Made by a program: the position numbers and the translations under genes. The notes below the pieces were generated by a model. It saw only the letters and a list, made by a program, of their open reading frames with translations. It searched no databases and was not told the origin of the DNA. DNA of 64,000 bases from Streptomyces antibioticus. GTDB lineage: Bacteria; Actinomycetota; Actinomycetes; Streptomycetales; Streptomycetaceae. This document shows positions 29,748-37,534 of the stretch, piece after piece. The DNA lies in the NCBI RefSeq assembly GCF_001514065.1, contig NZ_KQ948430.1, positions 478,042 through 542,041 on the forward strand. The letters run 5' to 3'. Within the stretch, counting starts at the first letter, position 1, and each line of letters opens with the position of its first letter.

Positions 29748-30293
29748 TCATCGTGGAAAGGAATCGCGGCGGCCCAGGAAGGCCAGGAGCCGGACGTCGG
29801 GCGGCGCGGAGGCCGCCACCGCGACCGGCTCCCCGAACCGCACCCCCCGGTCCTCGGCCGCGACCACGCACCGCGCGACGGGCAGCAGATCGGCCGCCAG
29901 GGCGACCGGGAGAGGGCGGGCCCTGCCGCACGCCTGGGCGACGTCCCAGCCGTGCACGGCGATCTCGACGGCACCGACCGCGCCCATCACCCGTACGTCC
30001 AGCGGCCGTTCGCCGATCAGCACCTCGCCCTCGGCGCCGGCCGCCCACGCGCCGAGCACGGCGCACGCGCGCGTGCGGAAGCCGCACTCCCGGTCGGCGT
30101 GCGGCAGCAGCCCGATCCGGCCGCCGCTCAACCCCTCGTACAACGCGTCGAGGGAGTCGTCGAGATGGCCGAGCAGCTCCCCCAGGTCCCACTCGGCGCA
30201 CGGCGTGCCCCGGCCGAGCCCCATGGACTCCGCCCCGGCGACGCTCCCGAGCGCATAGGCGAGCGAACGCTCCAGCAGTTCCCCCACGTTCAC
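29748..30293 (-). CDS. Mycothiol-dependent DinB-superfamily protein, maleylpyruvate-isomerase-like
   Basis: A 181-residue protein that starts with VNVGELLERSLAYALGSV and has CAEWDLGELLGHLDDSLDAL with the metal-binding-type His, followed by AVEIAVHGWDVAQACG with a second His. This pattern (WDxxxLxxH ... HGWDV) is characteristic of mycothiol-dependent maleylpyruvate isomerase-type DinB proteins in actinomycetes, often of unknown substrate. The GTG overlaps the sigma factor stop (GTGA), so it is co-translated with that gene and may be its target or partner. Confidence 0.8.
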   Translation of the reverse strand: MNVGELLERSLAYALGSVAGAESMGLGRGTPCAEWDLGELLGHLDDSLDALYEGLSGGRIGLLPHADRECGFRTRACAVLGAWAAGAEGEVLIGERPLDVRVMGAVGAVEIAVHGWDVAQACGRARPLPVALAADLLPVARCVVAAEDRGVRFGEPVAVAASAPPDVRLLAFLGRRDSFPR

Positions 30294-31249
30294 GACAGCA
30301 CCTCCGGCAGACCGAAGGAGACGAACAACGAGGGGTCGAGGAAAACCGTCATACGCCCGATCTCCCGGCCGTGGCGCGTGAGCACCTGCACGGAGTGCGC
30401 GCGCAGGACGCCGTCGACGCCCCGCTCGTACATCGCCGCCGCCGGCTGCCCGTTCGCGCGCGTGGGCAGCATCCGCAGCCCTCGCTTGGCACGCGCGCGT
30501 GCCTCCAGGAAGCGCAGCACGTCCTTCTGGCCGCGGAACCACTCCAGGTAGGGCGGCATCTCCAGTTCGACGCCGTCCCGCAACAGCGCGAGGAGGGCGT
30601 CCATGTCGGCGTTCTCGAACGCGGCCATGTACCGGTCGAGCACCTCGCGGTCGGCGGCGCCGTCGGGTTCCACGACGAGATCCTCGTCGGGCGCGATCTC
30701 GTCGAGGTGGGCACGCGCGCGTTGGAGGCTGCTCTTCACGGCGGCGGTGGAGGTGTCGAGCAGGGCCGCGACCTCGGGCGCTCGCCAGGCCAGCACGTCC
30801 CGCAGGATGAGCACGGCCCGCTGCCGCGCGGGCAGATGCTGGAGCGCGGCGACCAGGGCGAGCCGCAGACTGCCCCGCGCGGCCACGACCGTCGCGGGGT
30901 CGAGCAGCGCGTCCGGCAGCGGCTGGAGCCACGGGACGTCCGTCGCGGGGGCCCTCAGCGGCTCCTCAGGCGCCTCTGACGGGCCGCCGAGCCCCGTGGG
31001 CAGCGGGCGGCGCGTACGGCTCTCCAGGGCCGTCAGACACGTGTTGGTGGCGATCCGGTGCAGCCAGGTGCGCAGGGACGCGCGGCCCTCGTAGCCGTCG
31101 TAGGACCGCCAGGCCCGCAGATAGGTCTCCTGCACCAGGTCCTCGGCCTCGTCGGCCGAGCCCGTCATCCGGTAGCAGTGCGCGAGCAGCTCGCGCCGGT
31201 ACGGGTCGGTGAGCCGCACGAACTCGTCGCGGTCCCTCGTCGCGCCCAT
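30290..31249 (-). CDS. ECF sigma factor with SnoaL-like C-terminal domain
   Basis: A 319-residue sigma-70 family protein. Region 2 (about residues 10-75) has YRRELLAHCYRMTGSADEAEDLVQETYLRAW. Region 4 (about 120-185) has LQHLPARQRAVLILRDVLAW and VKSSLQRARAHL. After that, VLDRYMAAFENADMDALLALLRDGVELEMPP is a SnoaL/NTF2-type domain typical of ECF sigma factors that lack a separate anti-sigma gene. The ATG at 31249 has GAGGAG about 6 bases upstream. A 10-bp hairpin or palindrome sits just before it. It is coupled to the DinB gene. Confidence 0.88.
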   Translation of the reverse strand: MGATRDRDEFVRLTDPYRRELLAHCYRMTGSADEAEDLVQETYLRAWRSYDGYEGRASLRTWLHRIATNTCLTALESRTRRPLPTGLGGPSEAPEEPLRAPATDVPWLQPLPDALLDPATVVAARGSLRLALVAALQHLPARQRAVLILRDVLAWRAPEVAALLDTSTAAVKSSLQRARAHLDEIAPDEDLVVEPDGAADREVLDRYMAAFENADMDALLALLRDGVELEMPPYLEWFRGQKDVLRFLEARARAKRGLRMLPTRANGQPAAAMYERGVDGVLRAHSVQVLTRHGREIGRMTVFLDPSLFVSFGLPEVLS

Positions 31250-31259
31250 GGCCACTCCT

Positions 31260-31288
31260 CTCGCCGGTCATGAGTACAGACCGGCGAG
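31260..31288 (-). promoter_or_regulatory. 10-bp inverted repeat before the ECF sigma gene
   Basis: CTCGCCGGTC (31260-31269) and GACCGGCGAG (31279-31288) are perfectly complementary around a 9-base spacer containing TGTACT. The repeat ends at the ribosome binding site of the sigma factor gene. It could be an operator, with TGTACT as -10, or an RNA hairpin adjacent to the site. Confidence 0.5.
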
Positions 31289-31326
31289 GGAGCGAAAACG
31301 CATCGGCGGGACGGACCCGAAGAGGC

Positions 31327-32445
31327 CTAGAGGTCGACTTCCTGCATCAGCATGCCGACCTCGGTGTTGGACAGCCGGCGCAGCCAGCCCGACTTCTGGT
31401 CGCCCAGGGTGATCGGGCCGAAGGCCACGCGCACCAGCTTGTCGACCGGGAAGCCGGCCTCGGCCAGCATCCGGCGCACGATGTGCTTGCGGCCCTCGTG
31501 CAGGGTGACCTCGACGAGGTAGTTCTTGCCGGTCTGCTCGACGACCCGGAAGTGGTCCGCCTTCGCGTACCCGTCCTCCAGCTGGATGCCGTCCTTGAGC
31601 CGCTTGCCCAGGTCGCGCGGGATCGGGCCCACGATGTGCGCGAGGTAGACCTTCTTCACGCCGTACTTGGGGTGGGTCAGCCGGTGCGCCAGCTCACCGT
31701 GGTTGGTGAGCAGGATGACGCCCTCGGTCTCGGTGTCCAGCCGGCCGACGTGGAAGAGCCGCGTCTCCCGGTTGGTGACGTAGTCGCCGAGGCACTGGCG
31801 GCCCTCGTTGTCCTCCATGGTGGAGACGACACCGGCGGGCTTGTTCAGCGAGAAGAACTGGTACGACTGGGTCGCGACGGTCAGGCCGTCGACCTTGACC
31901 TCGTCCTTCTCCGGGTCGACGCGCTTGCCCTGCTCCAGGACGATCTCGCCGTTGACCTCGACCCGCGCCTGCTCGATGAGCTCCTCGCAGGCCCGCCGGG
32001 AGCCGTAGCCCGCGCGCGCGAGGATCTTCTGGAGCCGCTCGCCCTCCTGCTCGGCGCCCGGGAAGGTCTTGGGGAGCTTCACGTCCTTCTTGTTCGCGTA
32101 CCGCTCGCGGTTGCGCTCCTCGGCCCGCGCCTCGTACTCACGGGAGGTCGCCGGCACCCAGCGGCCGCGCCCGGTGCCACCCTGCTTGGGGCCGCCCTTG
32201 GCGCCGCCGCGCGCCGAAGCGCCGCGCCCGGACTTCGGTCCCTGCGGAGAGGCGCCGGGGCCCACGTCGTACTGGCGCTCCTCGGGGCGCGGCTTCTTCG
32301 GCCGCCCGCCCTGCTTGTCGTCACGGGAGTTGCCGGCACCGCGGTAGTTACCGCGGCCACCGCTGCTCCCGCCGCGGCCGCCGCTGTTGCCACCACGGCT
32401 CCCGCCGTTGTTTCCGCTGCTGTTCCTGCCGCTGCTGCTTCGCAT
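31327..32445 (-). CDS. Pseudouridine synthase, RluB/RsuA family, with RGG-like N-terminus
   Basis: A 372-residue enzyme that converts a uridine in rRNA to pseudouridine. An N-terminal extension of about 125 residues is rich in Arg, Gly, Asn and Ser (NNGGSRGGNSGGRGG) and looks disordered. An S4 domain follows (ERLQKILARAGYGSRRACEELI). The catalytic region has NKPAGVVSTMED and HVGRLDTETEGVILLTN with the invariant Asp of GRLD, and TLHEGRKHIVRRML lies towards the C-terminus. The ATG at 32445 has GACGGA about 7 bases upstream. It is the last gene of the parA-scpA-scpB operon, 11 bases after scpB. Confidence 0.9.
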   Translation of the reverse strand: MRSSSGRNSSGNNGGSRGGNSGGRGGSSGGRGNYRGAGNSRDDKQGGRPKKPRPEERQYDVGPGASPQGPKSGRGASARGGAKGGPKQGGTGRGRWVPATSREYEARAEERNRERYANKKDVKLPKTFPGAEQEGERLQKILARAGYGSRRACEELIEQARVEVNGEIVLEQGKRVDPEKDEVKVDGLTVATQSYQFFSLNKPAGVVSTMEDNEGRQCLGDYVTNRETRLFHVGRLDTETEGVILLTNHGELAHRLTHPKYGVKKVYLAHIVGPIPRDLGKRLKDGIQLEDGYAKADHFRVVEQTGKNYLVEVTLHEGRKHIVRRMLAEAGFPVDKLVRVAFGPITLGDQKSGWLRRLSNTEVGMLMQEVDL

Positions 32446-32456
32446 CAAATTTCCGT

Positions 32457-33107
32457 CTAGTCGTCTGCGTCCTGGCCGTCCGGCGCGTCAGGAGCGTCCG
32501 GATCGAACGACGGAACCCCTTCCAGTGTCTCGGCCTCGATCGCCTCCGCCTCCGGGAGGAAGGGCGCGAGCTCCGGGAGCTCGTCCAGACCGCGCAGGCC
32601 CATCCGCTCCAGAAAGTAGTTCGTCGTCGTGTACAGGATCGCACCTGTTTCGGGTTCCGTGCCCGCCTCCTGGACCAGACCCCGCTGCAGAAGGGTGCGC
32701 ATCACACCGTCGCAGTTCACTCCGCGCACCGCGGAGACCCTGCTGCGGCTGACCGGCTGGCGGTAGGCGACGACCGCGAGCGTCTCCAGCGCCGCCTGGG
32801 TGAGCCGGGCCTGCTGCCCGTCCAGGACGAAGCCCTCGACGGCCGCCGCGAACTCGGGCCGGGAGTAGAAACGCCAGCCCCCGGCGATGAGCCGCAGCTC
32901 GAAGCCGCGCCCCTGCACGGTGTACTCGTCGGCCAGCTCCCGCAGCGCGTCACCGATCTGCCGCTTGGGCCGCTGGAGGATCTTCGCCAGGTGCTCCTCG
33001 GTCGCGGGCTCGTCCACGACCATGAGGACGGCCTCCAGAGCCGGCTTGAGTTCGAGGTCGGCGACGGTCCGCAGCCCGGCCGTCACGTCGGTGGTCTCCT
33101 CGCTCAC
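32457..33107 (-). CDS. scpB: Segregation and condensation protein B
   Basis: A 216-residue winged-helix kleisin partner of the SMC complex. Typical segments are LKPALEAVLMVVDEPATEEHLAKIL, LRLIAGGWRFYSRPEFAAAVEGFV and LTQAALETLAVVAYRQPVSRSRVSAVRGV. An acidic tail of about 40 residues ends DGQDADD. The GTG at 33107 has AAGGAGG 6 bases upstream and overlaps the scpA stop (GTGA). With ScpA it forms the non-SMC part of bacterial condensin. Confidence 0.93.
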   Translation of the reverse strand: MSEETTDVTAGLRTVADLELKPALEAVLMVVDEPATEEHLAKILQRPKRQIGDALRELADEYTVQGRGFELRLIAGGWRFYSRPEFAAAVEGFVLDGQQARLTQAALETLAVVAYRQPVSRSRVSAVRGVNCDGVMRTLLQRGLVQEAGTEPETGAILYTTTNYFLERMGLRGLDELPELAPFLPEAEAIEAETLEGVPSFDPDAPDAPDGQDADD

Positions 33108-34147
33108 GCCTTGTCCTCCTTGGGCGGCTCGGGCGGTCGGTCGAACTCGTCGGTCACCGTCGGCGTCTCGTTCCCCTCGCCGCCGGTCCACCGCACGATC
33201 AGGTCCCCGAGGGCGGTCCCCTGGTCGAGGGCGACGGCCTTCTCCCGGTACAGCTCCAGGAGGGCGAGGAACCGCGCTACGACGGTGAGGGTGTCGTCGG
33301 TGTCCTCGACGAGCGCCCGGAAGCTGGCCTCGCCGAGCTCCTTGAGCCGGGCGACGACGATCCCCGCCTGCTCCTGCACGCTGACCAGCGGCGCGTGGAT
33401 GTGGTCGACGTACACCTGCGGCTTGGGCTTGGGCTGCATCGCCTTCACGGCGAGCTTCGCGAACCCCTCCGCCCCGATGCTGATGACGACCTCGGGCAGC
33501 AGCTCCGCGTGATGCGGTTCCAGGCCGACGGTACGGGGGTAGCGGCGGGCCTCCTCGTCGAGGCGCCGGTTGAAGATGTCCGCGATCTGCTTGTACGCGC
33601 GGTACTGGAGCAGCCGCGCGAACAGCAGGTCACGGGCTTCGAGGAGCGCGAGATCGGCCTCGTCCTCGACCTCCGCGGCGGGCAGCAGCCGGGCGGCCTT
33701 CAGGTCCAGCAGCGTCGCGGCGACGACCAGGAACTCGGTCGTCTGGTCCAGGTCCCAGTCCGGCCCCATGGCCCGGATGTGCGCCATGAACTCGTCGGTG
33801 ACCTTGGACAGCGCGACCTCGGTGACGTCCAGCTTGTGCTTGGAGATCAGCTGGAGGAGCAGGTCGAAGGGGCCCTCGAAATTGGCGAGCCGGACCTTGA
33901 AGACGCCGTCGTCGGACTGCTCCTCCACGCCCGGCGCAGGTACCTCTTCAGGCACCTCAGGGACCTCTTCAGGCACCTCAGGCACCTCTACAGGCACCTC
34001 AGGCACCTCTACAGGCGCCTCAGGCACCTCTTCAGATGCCTCAGGGACCTCTTCAGGTGCCTCGGGCGCCCCCGGCCCCCGTCCCAGCGCACGCCGGCGG
34101 CCGGCGGCGGCGCCGGTGGCGGGGACTGGGACGTCGTTCGAGGTCAT
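33104..34147 (-). CDS. scpA: Segregation and condensation protein A with repetitive N-terminal extension
   Basis: A 347-residue kleisin. The core starts near residue 82 (FKVRLANFEGPFDLLLQLISKHKLDVTEVALSKV) and ends with a winged helix that has VVARFLALLELYREKAVALDQ. The N-terminal 80 residues are unusual: Arg-rich start, then many Glu/Pro/Val heptad-like repeats (EVPEVPEEVPEVPEEV). These are not part of the kleisin fold and are presumably disordered and acidic. Its ATG lies 18 bases after the predicted ribbon-helix-helix gene. Confidence 0.92.
   Translation of the reverse strand: MTSNDVPVPATGAAAGRRRALGRGPGAPEAPEEVPEASEEVPEAPVEVPEVPVEVPEVPEEVPEVPEEVPAPGVEEQSDDGVFKVRLANFEGPFDLLLQLISKHKLDVTEVALSKVTDEFMAHIRAMGPDWDLDQTTEFLVVAATLLDLKAARLLPAAEVEDEADLALLEARDLLFARLLQYRAYKQIADIFNRRLDEEARRYPRTVGLEPHHAELLPEVVISIGAEGFAKLAVKAMQPKPKPQVYVDHIHAPLVSVQEQAGIVVARLKELGEASFRALVEDTDDTLTVVARFLALLELYREKAVALDQGTALGDLIVRWTGGEGNETPTVTDEFDRPPEPPKEDKA
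33941..34066 (-). repeat. Tandem repeats coding Pro/Glu/Val N-terminus of ScpA
   Basis: About 125 bases of degenerate tandem repeats based on AGGCACCTC-AGG[CG]ACCTCT (21-bp pairs of related 9-12-bp blocks on the plus strand) code for E-V-P-E-[VA]-P-[VE]. The repeats keep the frame. Several adjacent units are almost identical, indicating recent slippage. Confidence 0.8.
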
Positions 34148-34165
34148 GGCCCCCGCAGGCTACCG

Positions 34166-34729
34166 CTACCGCCCGCGCAGCCGTCGTACGAGGATGCTCG
34201 CGTCCCCGCGGGACTCCAGATCGGCCAGCACCACGGCGACCGCCTCACGGACGATGCGCCCGCGGTCGACGGCCAGCCCGTGCTCGCCGCGGAGCACCAG
34301 ACGCGCGTGCTCCAGATCCATGAGCTCCTCGGCGGAGACGTACACGGTGATCTTCTCGTCGTGCCGCTCCCGGCCGCTGGGCCGGCGCGCGGCCGCCCTG
34401 CTGCCGCCGCCCCGCTGCTTGCGCGGTGCGGCGGCGGCCGCGGCAGAACCTTCCTGCGCGTCCTGACGTCGCGTCGAGCGCTCCGCCGCGGAGCCCCGGC
34501 TGCGGGACTCACCGGCCTCGGCCGGCTCCGTGGCCACGTGCTCCGCCCCGTCGCCGTCCCCGCCCTGCGCGGGCACGGACTGCGGTGCGTCCTCCGCCGC
34601 CACCGCGTCGCTCTCCCCGGCCGGAGCGGGCACCCGGGCATCGCCGTTGGCCCCCCGCCGCGGAGTGGACGGCTGGAGCGCCATTCCCCCTGTCGTACGG
34701 AAGAGTTCGTCGGCCCCCGGCAGACTCAC
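34166..34729 (-). CDS. Predicted ribbon-helix-helix-like protein, partner of ParA
   Basis: A 187-residue protein. The first about 120 residues are low complexity and charged (Ala/Glu/Arg, SRSRGSAAERSTRRQ). The C-terminal 65 residues read as a ribbon-helix-helix unit: strand KITVYVSAEELMDLEHARLVL, turn, helix VDRGRIVREAVAVVLADLESRG. The GTG at 34729 overlaps the ParA stop (GTGA), so it is co-translated with ParA. A RHH protein next to a ParA ATPase recalls plasmid ParG-type partners, but DNA binding is not shown and no function is assigned. Confidence 0.55.
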   Translation of the reverse strand: MSLPGADELFRTTGGMALQPSTPRRGANGDARVPAPAGESDAVAAEDAPQSVPAQGGDGDGAEHVATEPAEAGESRSRGSAAERSTRRQDAQEGSAAAAAAPRKQRGGGSRAAARRPSGRERHDEKITVYVSAEELMDLEHARLVLRGEHGLAVDRGRIVREAVAVVLADLESRGDASILVRRLRGR

Positions 34730-35904
34730 TCGGCGTGACACCGGGCGAGCACCTCCCTGGCGAGCTGGCGGTAGGCGGCGGCACCGACGGAGTTGGAGGC
34801 GTACGTGGTGATCGGCTCACCGGCGACCGTGGTCTCCGGGAAGCGGACCGTGCGCCCGATGACCGTGTGGTACACGTGATCGTCGAACGCCTCGACCACG
34901 CGGGCCAGGACCTCTCGGCTGTGCACCGTGCGCGAGTCGTACATCGTGGCGAGGATGCCGTCGAGCTCCAGCTCGGGGTTGAGCCGCTCCTGGACCTTCT
35001 CGATGGTCTCCGTCAGCAGGGCGACACCACGGAGGGCGAAGAACTCACACTCCAGTGGCACTATCACCTTGTGCGCGGCCGTCAGCGCGTTCACGGTCAG
35101 CAGACCGAGGGACGGCTGACAGTCGATCACGATGTAGTCGTAGTCGGCCATGAGCGGCTTCAGGGCCCGCTGCAGCGTCGACTCGCGGGCGACCTCGGAG
35201 ACCAGCTGGACCTCCGCCGCCGACAGGTCGATGTTGCTCGGCAGCAGGTCCATGTTGGGGACCGCGGTCTTGAGCAGGACCTCGTCGGCCGCCATGCCCC
35301 GCTCCATGAGCAGGTTGTAGACGGTGAGGTCGAGCTCCATCGGATTGACACCGAGACCCACCGACAGCGCGCCCTGCGGGTCGAAGTCCACGAGCAGCAC
35401 CCGGCGTCCGTACTCCGCGAGCGCGGCACCCAGGTTGATGGTCGACGTGGTCTTGCCGACGCCGCCCTTCTGGTTGCACATCGCGATGATCTTCGCGGGG
35501 CCGTGGTCGGTCAGCGGGCCCGGGATCGGGAAGTACGGCAGCGGGCGACCGGTCGGGCCGATGCGCTCACGGCGCTGACGGGCAGCGTCGGGAGCGAGCG
35601 TGGCCGCGTACTCGGGATCCGGCTCGTACTCGGCGTCGGGGTCGTAGAAGTGCCCCTCGGGCAGTTCGTCGTAGTCGGCGAAGTGGTTGTGGGGCGCGCC
35701 ACTTCCGTCGCCGGCCATGGCGTTCACGTGATGGCCATCCATGCTCTGGTGTGCTGACAGAGTCGTCCCTGTCGTCTGGTGACTCTGGTGGGCTGCGAAG
35801 GTGCGCACCGCCACGGAGCCGACAGCCTCGAACCCCGCGGGACCCTGGTCCCGTACCGGCATTCCTGGTTGACCACCCCCGGGAGTAAATGTCGACTCAT
35901 TCAC
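34726..35904 (-). CDS. ParA/MinD-like chromosome-partitioning ATPase
   Basis: A 392-residue ATPase. The first about 135 residues are a non-conserved extension (Gln/His/Asp-rich, up to PLPYFPIPGPLTDHGPAKII). The deviant Walker A CNQKGGVGKTTSTINL is at about residue 145, Walker A' LLVDFDPQGALSVGLG at about 170, and Walker B YDYIVIDCQPSLGLLT at about 240. It is a Soj-like protein, not in the gidB-parA-parB locus, but heads an operon with scpA and scpB. A GTG start at 35904 has GGAGG 11 bases upstream. Confidence 0.88.
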   Translation of the reverse strand: MNESTFTPGGGQPGMPVRDQGPAGFEAVGSVAVRTFAAHQSHQTTGTTLSAHQSMDGHHVNAMAGDGSGAPHNHFADYDELPEGHFYDPDAEYEPDPEYAATLAPDAARQRRERIGPTGRPLPYFPIPGPLTDHGPAKIIAMCNQKGGVGKTTSTINLGAALAEYGRRVLLVDFDPQGALSVGLGVNPMELDLTVYNLLMERGMAADEVLLKTAVPNMDLLPSNIDLSAAEVQLVSEVARESTLQRALKPLMADYDYIVIDCQPSLGLLTVNALTAAHKVIVPLECEFFALRGVALLTETIEKVQERLNPELELDGILATMYDSRTVHSREVLARVVEAFDDHVYHTVIGRTVRFPETTVAGEPITTYASNSVGAAAYRQLAREVLARCHAE

Positions 35905-36274
35905 AAGTCGTCTTACCTCCTTGGTGACCAGGAAACTTCTAGACAGGTCAGCGTTGCACCATGCCGACAGTCGGCGACTCTATGGCGTGTCGGGCGTTCG
36001 CAGCAACACAATCCGCCGGACCCGGCTCGATGTGTCGACAATGAAACATCCCTCTGTCAAGGGCGTACGGCCGTCGCACAGCAGGTTTCACCGGTGTGCG
36101 AATCGACCAAAGAGTTACGTTCGAGGCGAGTTGACCGAGAGTTGCAAAGTGACCATACACACATCCGGCCGGACCTTGTCGGGCAAGGTCCGGCCGGGTG
36201 TGCGTCGTTGACACGCCATGTTGACGTATCGCCTTTATGAAAAGGTGACTTAGCTTTTCAGCGAGGTCAGAGGC
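35905..36274. other. 370-bp region with ald terminator and parA promoter
   Basis: Both flanking genes read leftward. The right end holds a terminator hairpin for ald (36158-36202). The left part must contain the parA promoter: on the minus strand TTGACA occurs at 36055-36060 but no good -10 follows at 17 bases. A TGAAACA half of a parS-like site occurs at 36042-36048 without its other half. No coding character was seen. Confidence 0.4.
36158..36202 (-). terminator. Long hairpin downstream of ald
   Basis: CACACATCCGGCCGGACCTTG (36158-36178) pairs with CAAGGTCCGGCCGGGTGTG (36184-36202), with a two-base bulge, over about 19 bp and a 5-base loop. It lies about 70 bases past the ald stop. Confidence 0.8.
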
Positions 36275-37399
36275 TCAGCCGAGCAGCGTCTCGAGCTCCA
36301 CGTGCTCCAGGCCGTGCGCCTCCGCGACCTCGCGGTAAACGACCTTGCCCTCATGGGTGTTGAGACCCTTGGCGAGCGCGGGGTCGCGGCGCAGCGCCTC
36401 CACCCAGCCGCGGTTGGCGAGTTCGACGATGTAGGGCAGCGTCGCGTTGGTGAGCGCGTAGGTGGAGGTGTTGGGCACCGCGCCGGGCATGTTGGCGACG
36501 CAGTAGAAGACCGAGTTGTGGACCTGGAAGGTCGGCTCGGCGTGCGTGGTCGGGTGGGAGTCCTCGAAGCAGCCGCCCTGGTCGATCGCGATGTCGACAA
36601 GGACACTTCCCGGCTTCATCCGGGCCACGAGCTCGTTGGTGACCAGCTTCGGGGCCTTGGCGCCCGGGATGAGCACCGCGCCGATGACGAGGTCGGCGTC
36701 GAGGACGGCCTTCTCCAGCTCGAAGGAGTTGGACATGATCGCCCGGACCTTGGTGCCGAAGACCTTGTCGGCCTCGCGCAGCTTGTTGATGTCGCGGTCG
36801 AGCAGCGTGACGTGGAAGCCCATGCCGACGGCGATCTGGGTGGCGTTCCAGCCGGAGACGCCGCCGCCGATGACGACGGCACGCGCGGGCTGGGTGCCGG
36901 GGACGCCGCCGGGGAGCACGCCGCGGCCGCCGACCGAGCGCATCAGGTGGTAGGCGCCGACCTGCGGGGCCAGCCGGCCCGCGACCTCGGACATCGGGGC
37001 GAGCAGCGGCAGGGCGCGGTTCGGCAGCTCGACGGTCTCGTAGGCGATCGCGGTGGTGCCGGACTCGATGAGCGCGTCCGTGCACTCCTTGGAGGCGGCC
37101 AGGTGCAGGTAGGTGAAGAGCGTCTGGTCCTTGCGGAGCCGGTGGTACTCCTCGGCGATGGGCTCCTTGACCTTCAGCAGCAGGTCGGCGGTGGCCCACA
37201 CCTCGTCGGCGGTGTCGAGGATCTTGGCGCCGGCGGCGATGTACTCCTCGTCCGGGATCGACGAGCCGACACCGGCGCCCTGCTCGATGACGACCTGGTG
37301 GCCGTGGCGCACCAGCTCGTGCACGCCGGACGGGGTGATGGCCACCCGGAACTCGTTGTTCTTGACCTCGCGGGGGATGCCGACCTTCACGTCGATCAC
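36275..37399 (-). CDS. ald: Alanine dehydrogenase
   Basis: A 374-residue NAD-dependent enzyme interconverting L-alanine and pyruvate plus ammonia. The family's N-terminus KVGIPREVKNNEFRVAITP is intact. The catalytic Lys and His are in LKVKEP and YLHLAA, the NAD-binding loop is VIGGGVSGWNA, and the C-terminal signature is YCVANMPGAVPNTSTYALTNA. The GTG at 37399 has AAGGACC just upstream; an in-frame start at 37459 would add 20 unlike residues. A promoter about 95-120 bases upstream can be proposed. Confidence 0.95.
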   Translation of the reverse strand: MIDVKVGIPREVKNNEFRVAITPSGVHELVRHGHQVVIEQGAGVGSSIPDEEYIAAGAKILDTADEVWATADLLLKVKEPIAEEYHRLRKDQTLFTYLHLAASKECTDALIESGTTAIAYETVELPNRALPLLAPMSEVAGRLAPQVGAYHLMRSVGGRGVLPGGVPGTQPARAVVIGGGVSGWNATQIAVGMGFHVTLLDRDINKLREADKVFGTKVRAIMSNSFELEKAVLDADLVIGAVLIPGAKAPKLVTNELVARMKPGSVLVDIAIDQGGCFEDSHPTTHAEPTFQVHNSVFYCVANMPGAVPNTSTYALTNATLPYIVELANRGWVEALRRDPALAKGLNTHEGKVVYREVAEAHGLEHVELETLLG

Positions 37400-37493
37400 G
37401 GTCCTTGGCTCAGTGGATGTGGGGCAATACAACACATACCCAGGCATGCAAGAGCACACCGGGAGACACCGCAGGAGAAGGTGCGGCAGAGCC

Positions 37494-37521
37494 AGTCTAA
37501 TGAAGGTGTTCCCGCTGTCTA
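37494..37521 (-). promoter_or_regulatory. Predicted ald promoter
   Basis: On the minus strand TAGACA (37516-37521) and TAGACT (37494-37499) are 16 bases apart and resemble a principal-sigma promoter. Transcription would start about 90 bases before the ald GTG. It lies 13 bases beyond the stop of the next gene on the same strand. Confidence 0.4.
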
Positions 37522-37534
37522 GCCTTTCATTGCA

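Noticed and set aside
36028-36060. Possible parS site upstream of parA (TGAAACA)
   Set aside because: Only one half of the parS palindrome (TGTTTCACGTGAAACA) is present; the other half is not recognisable.
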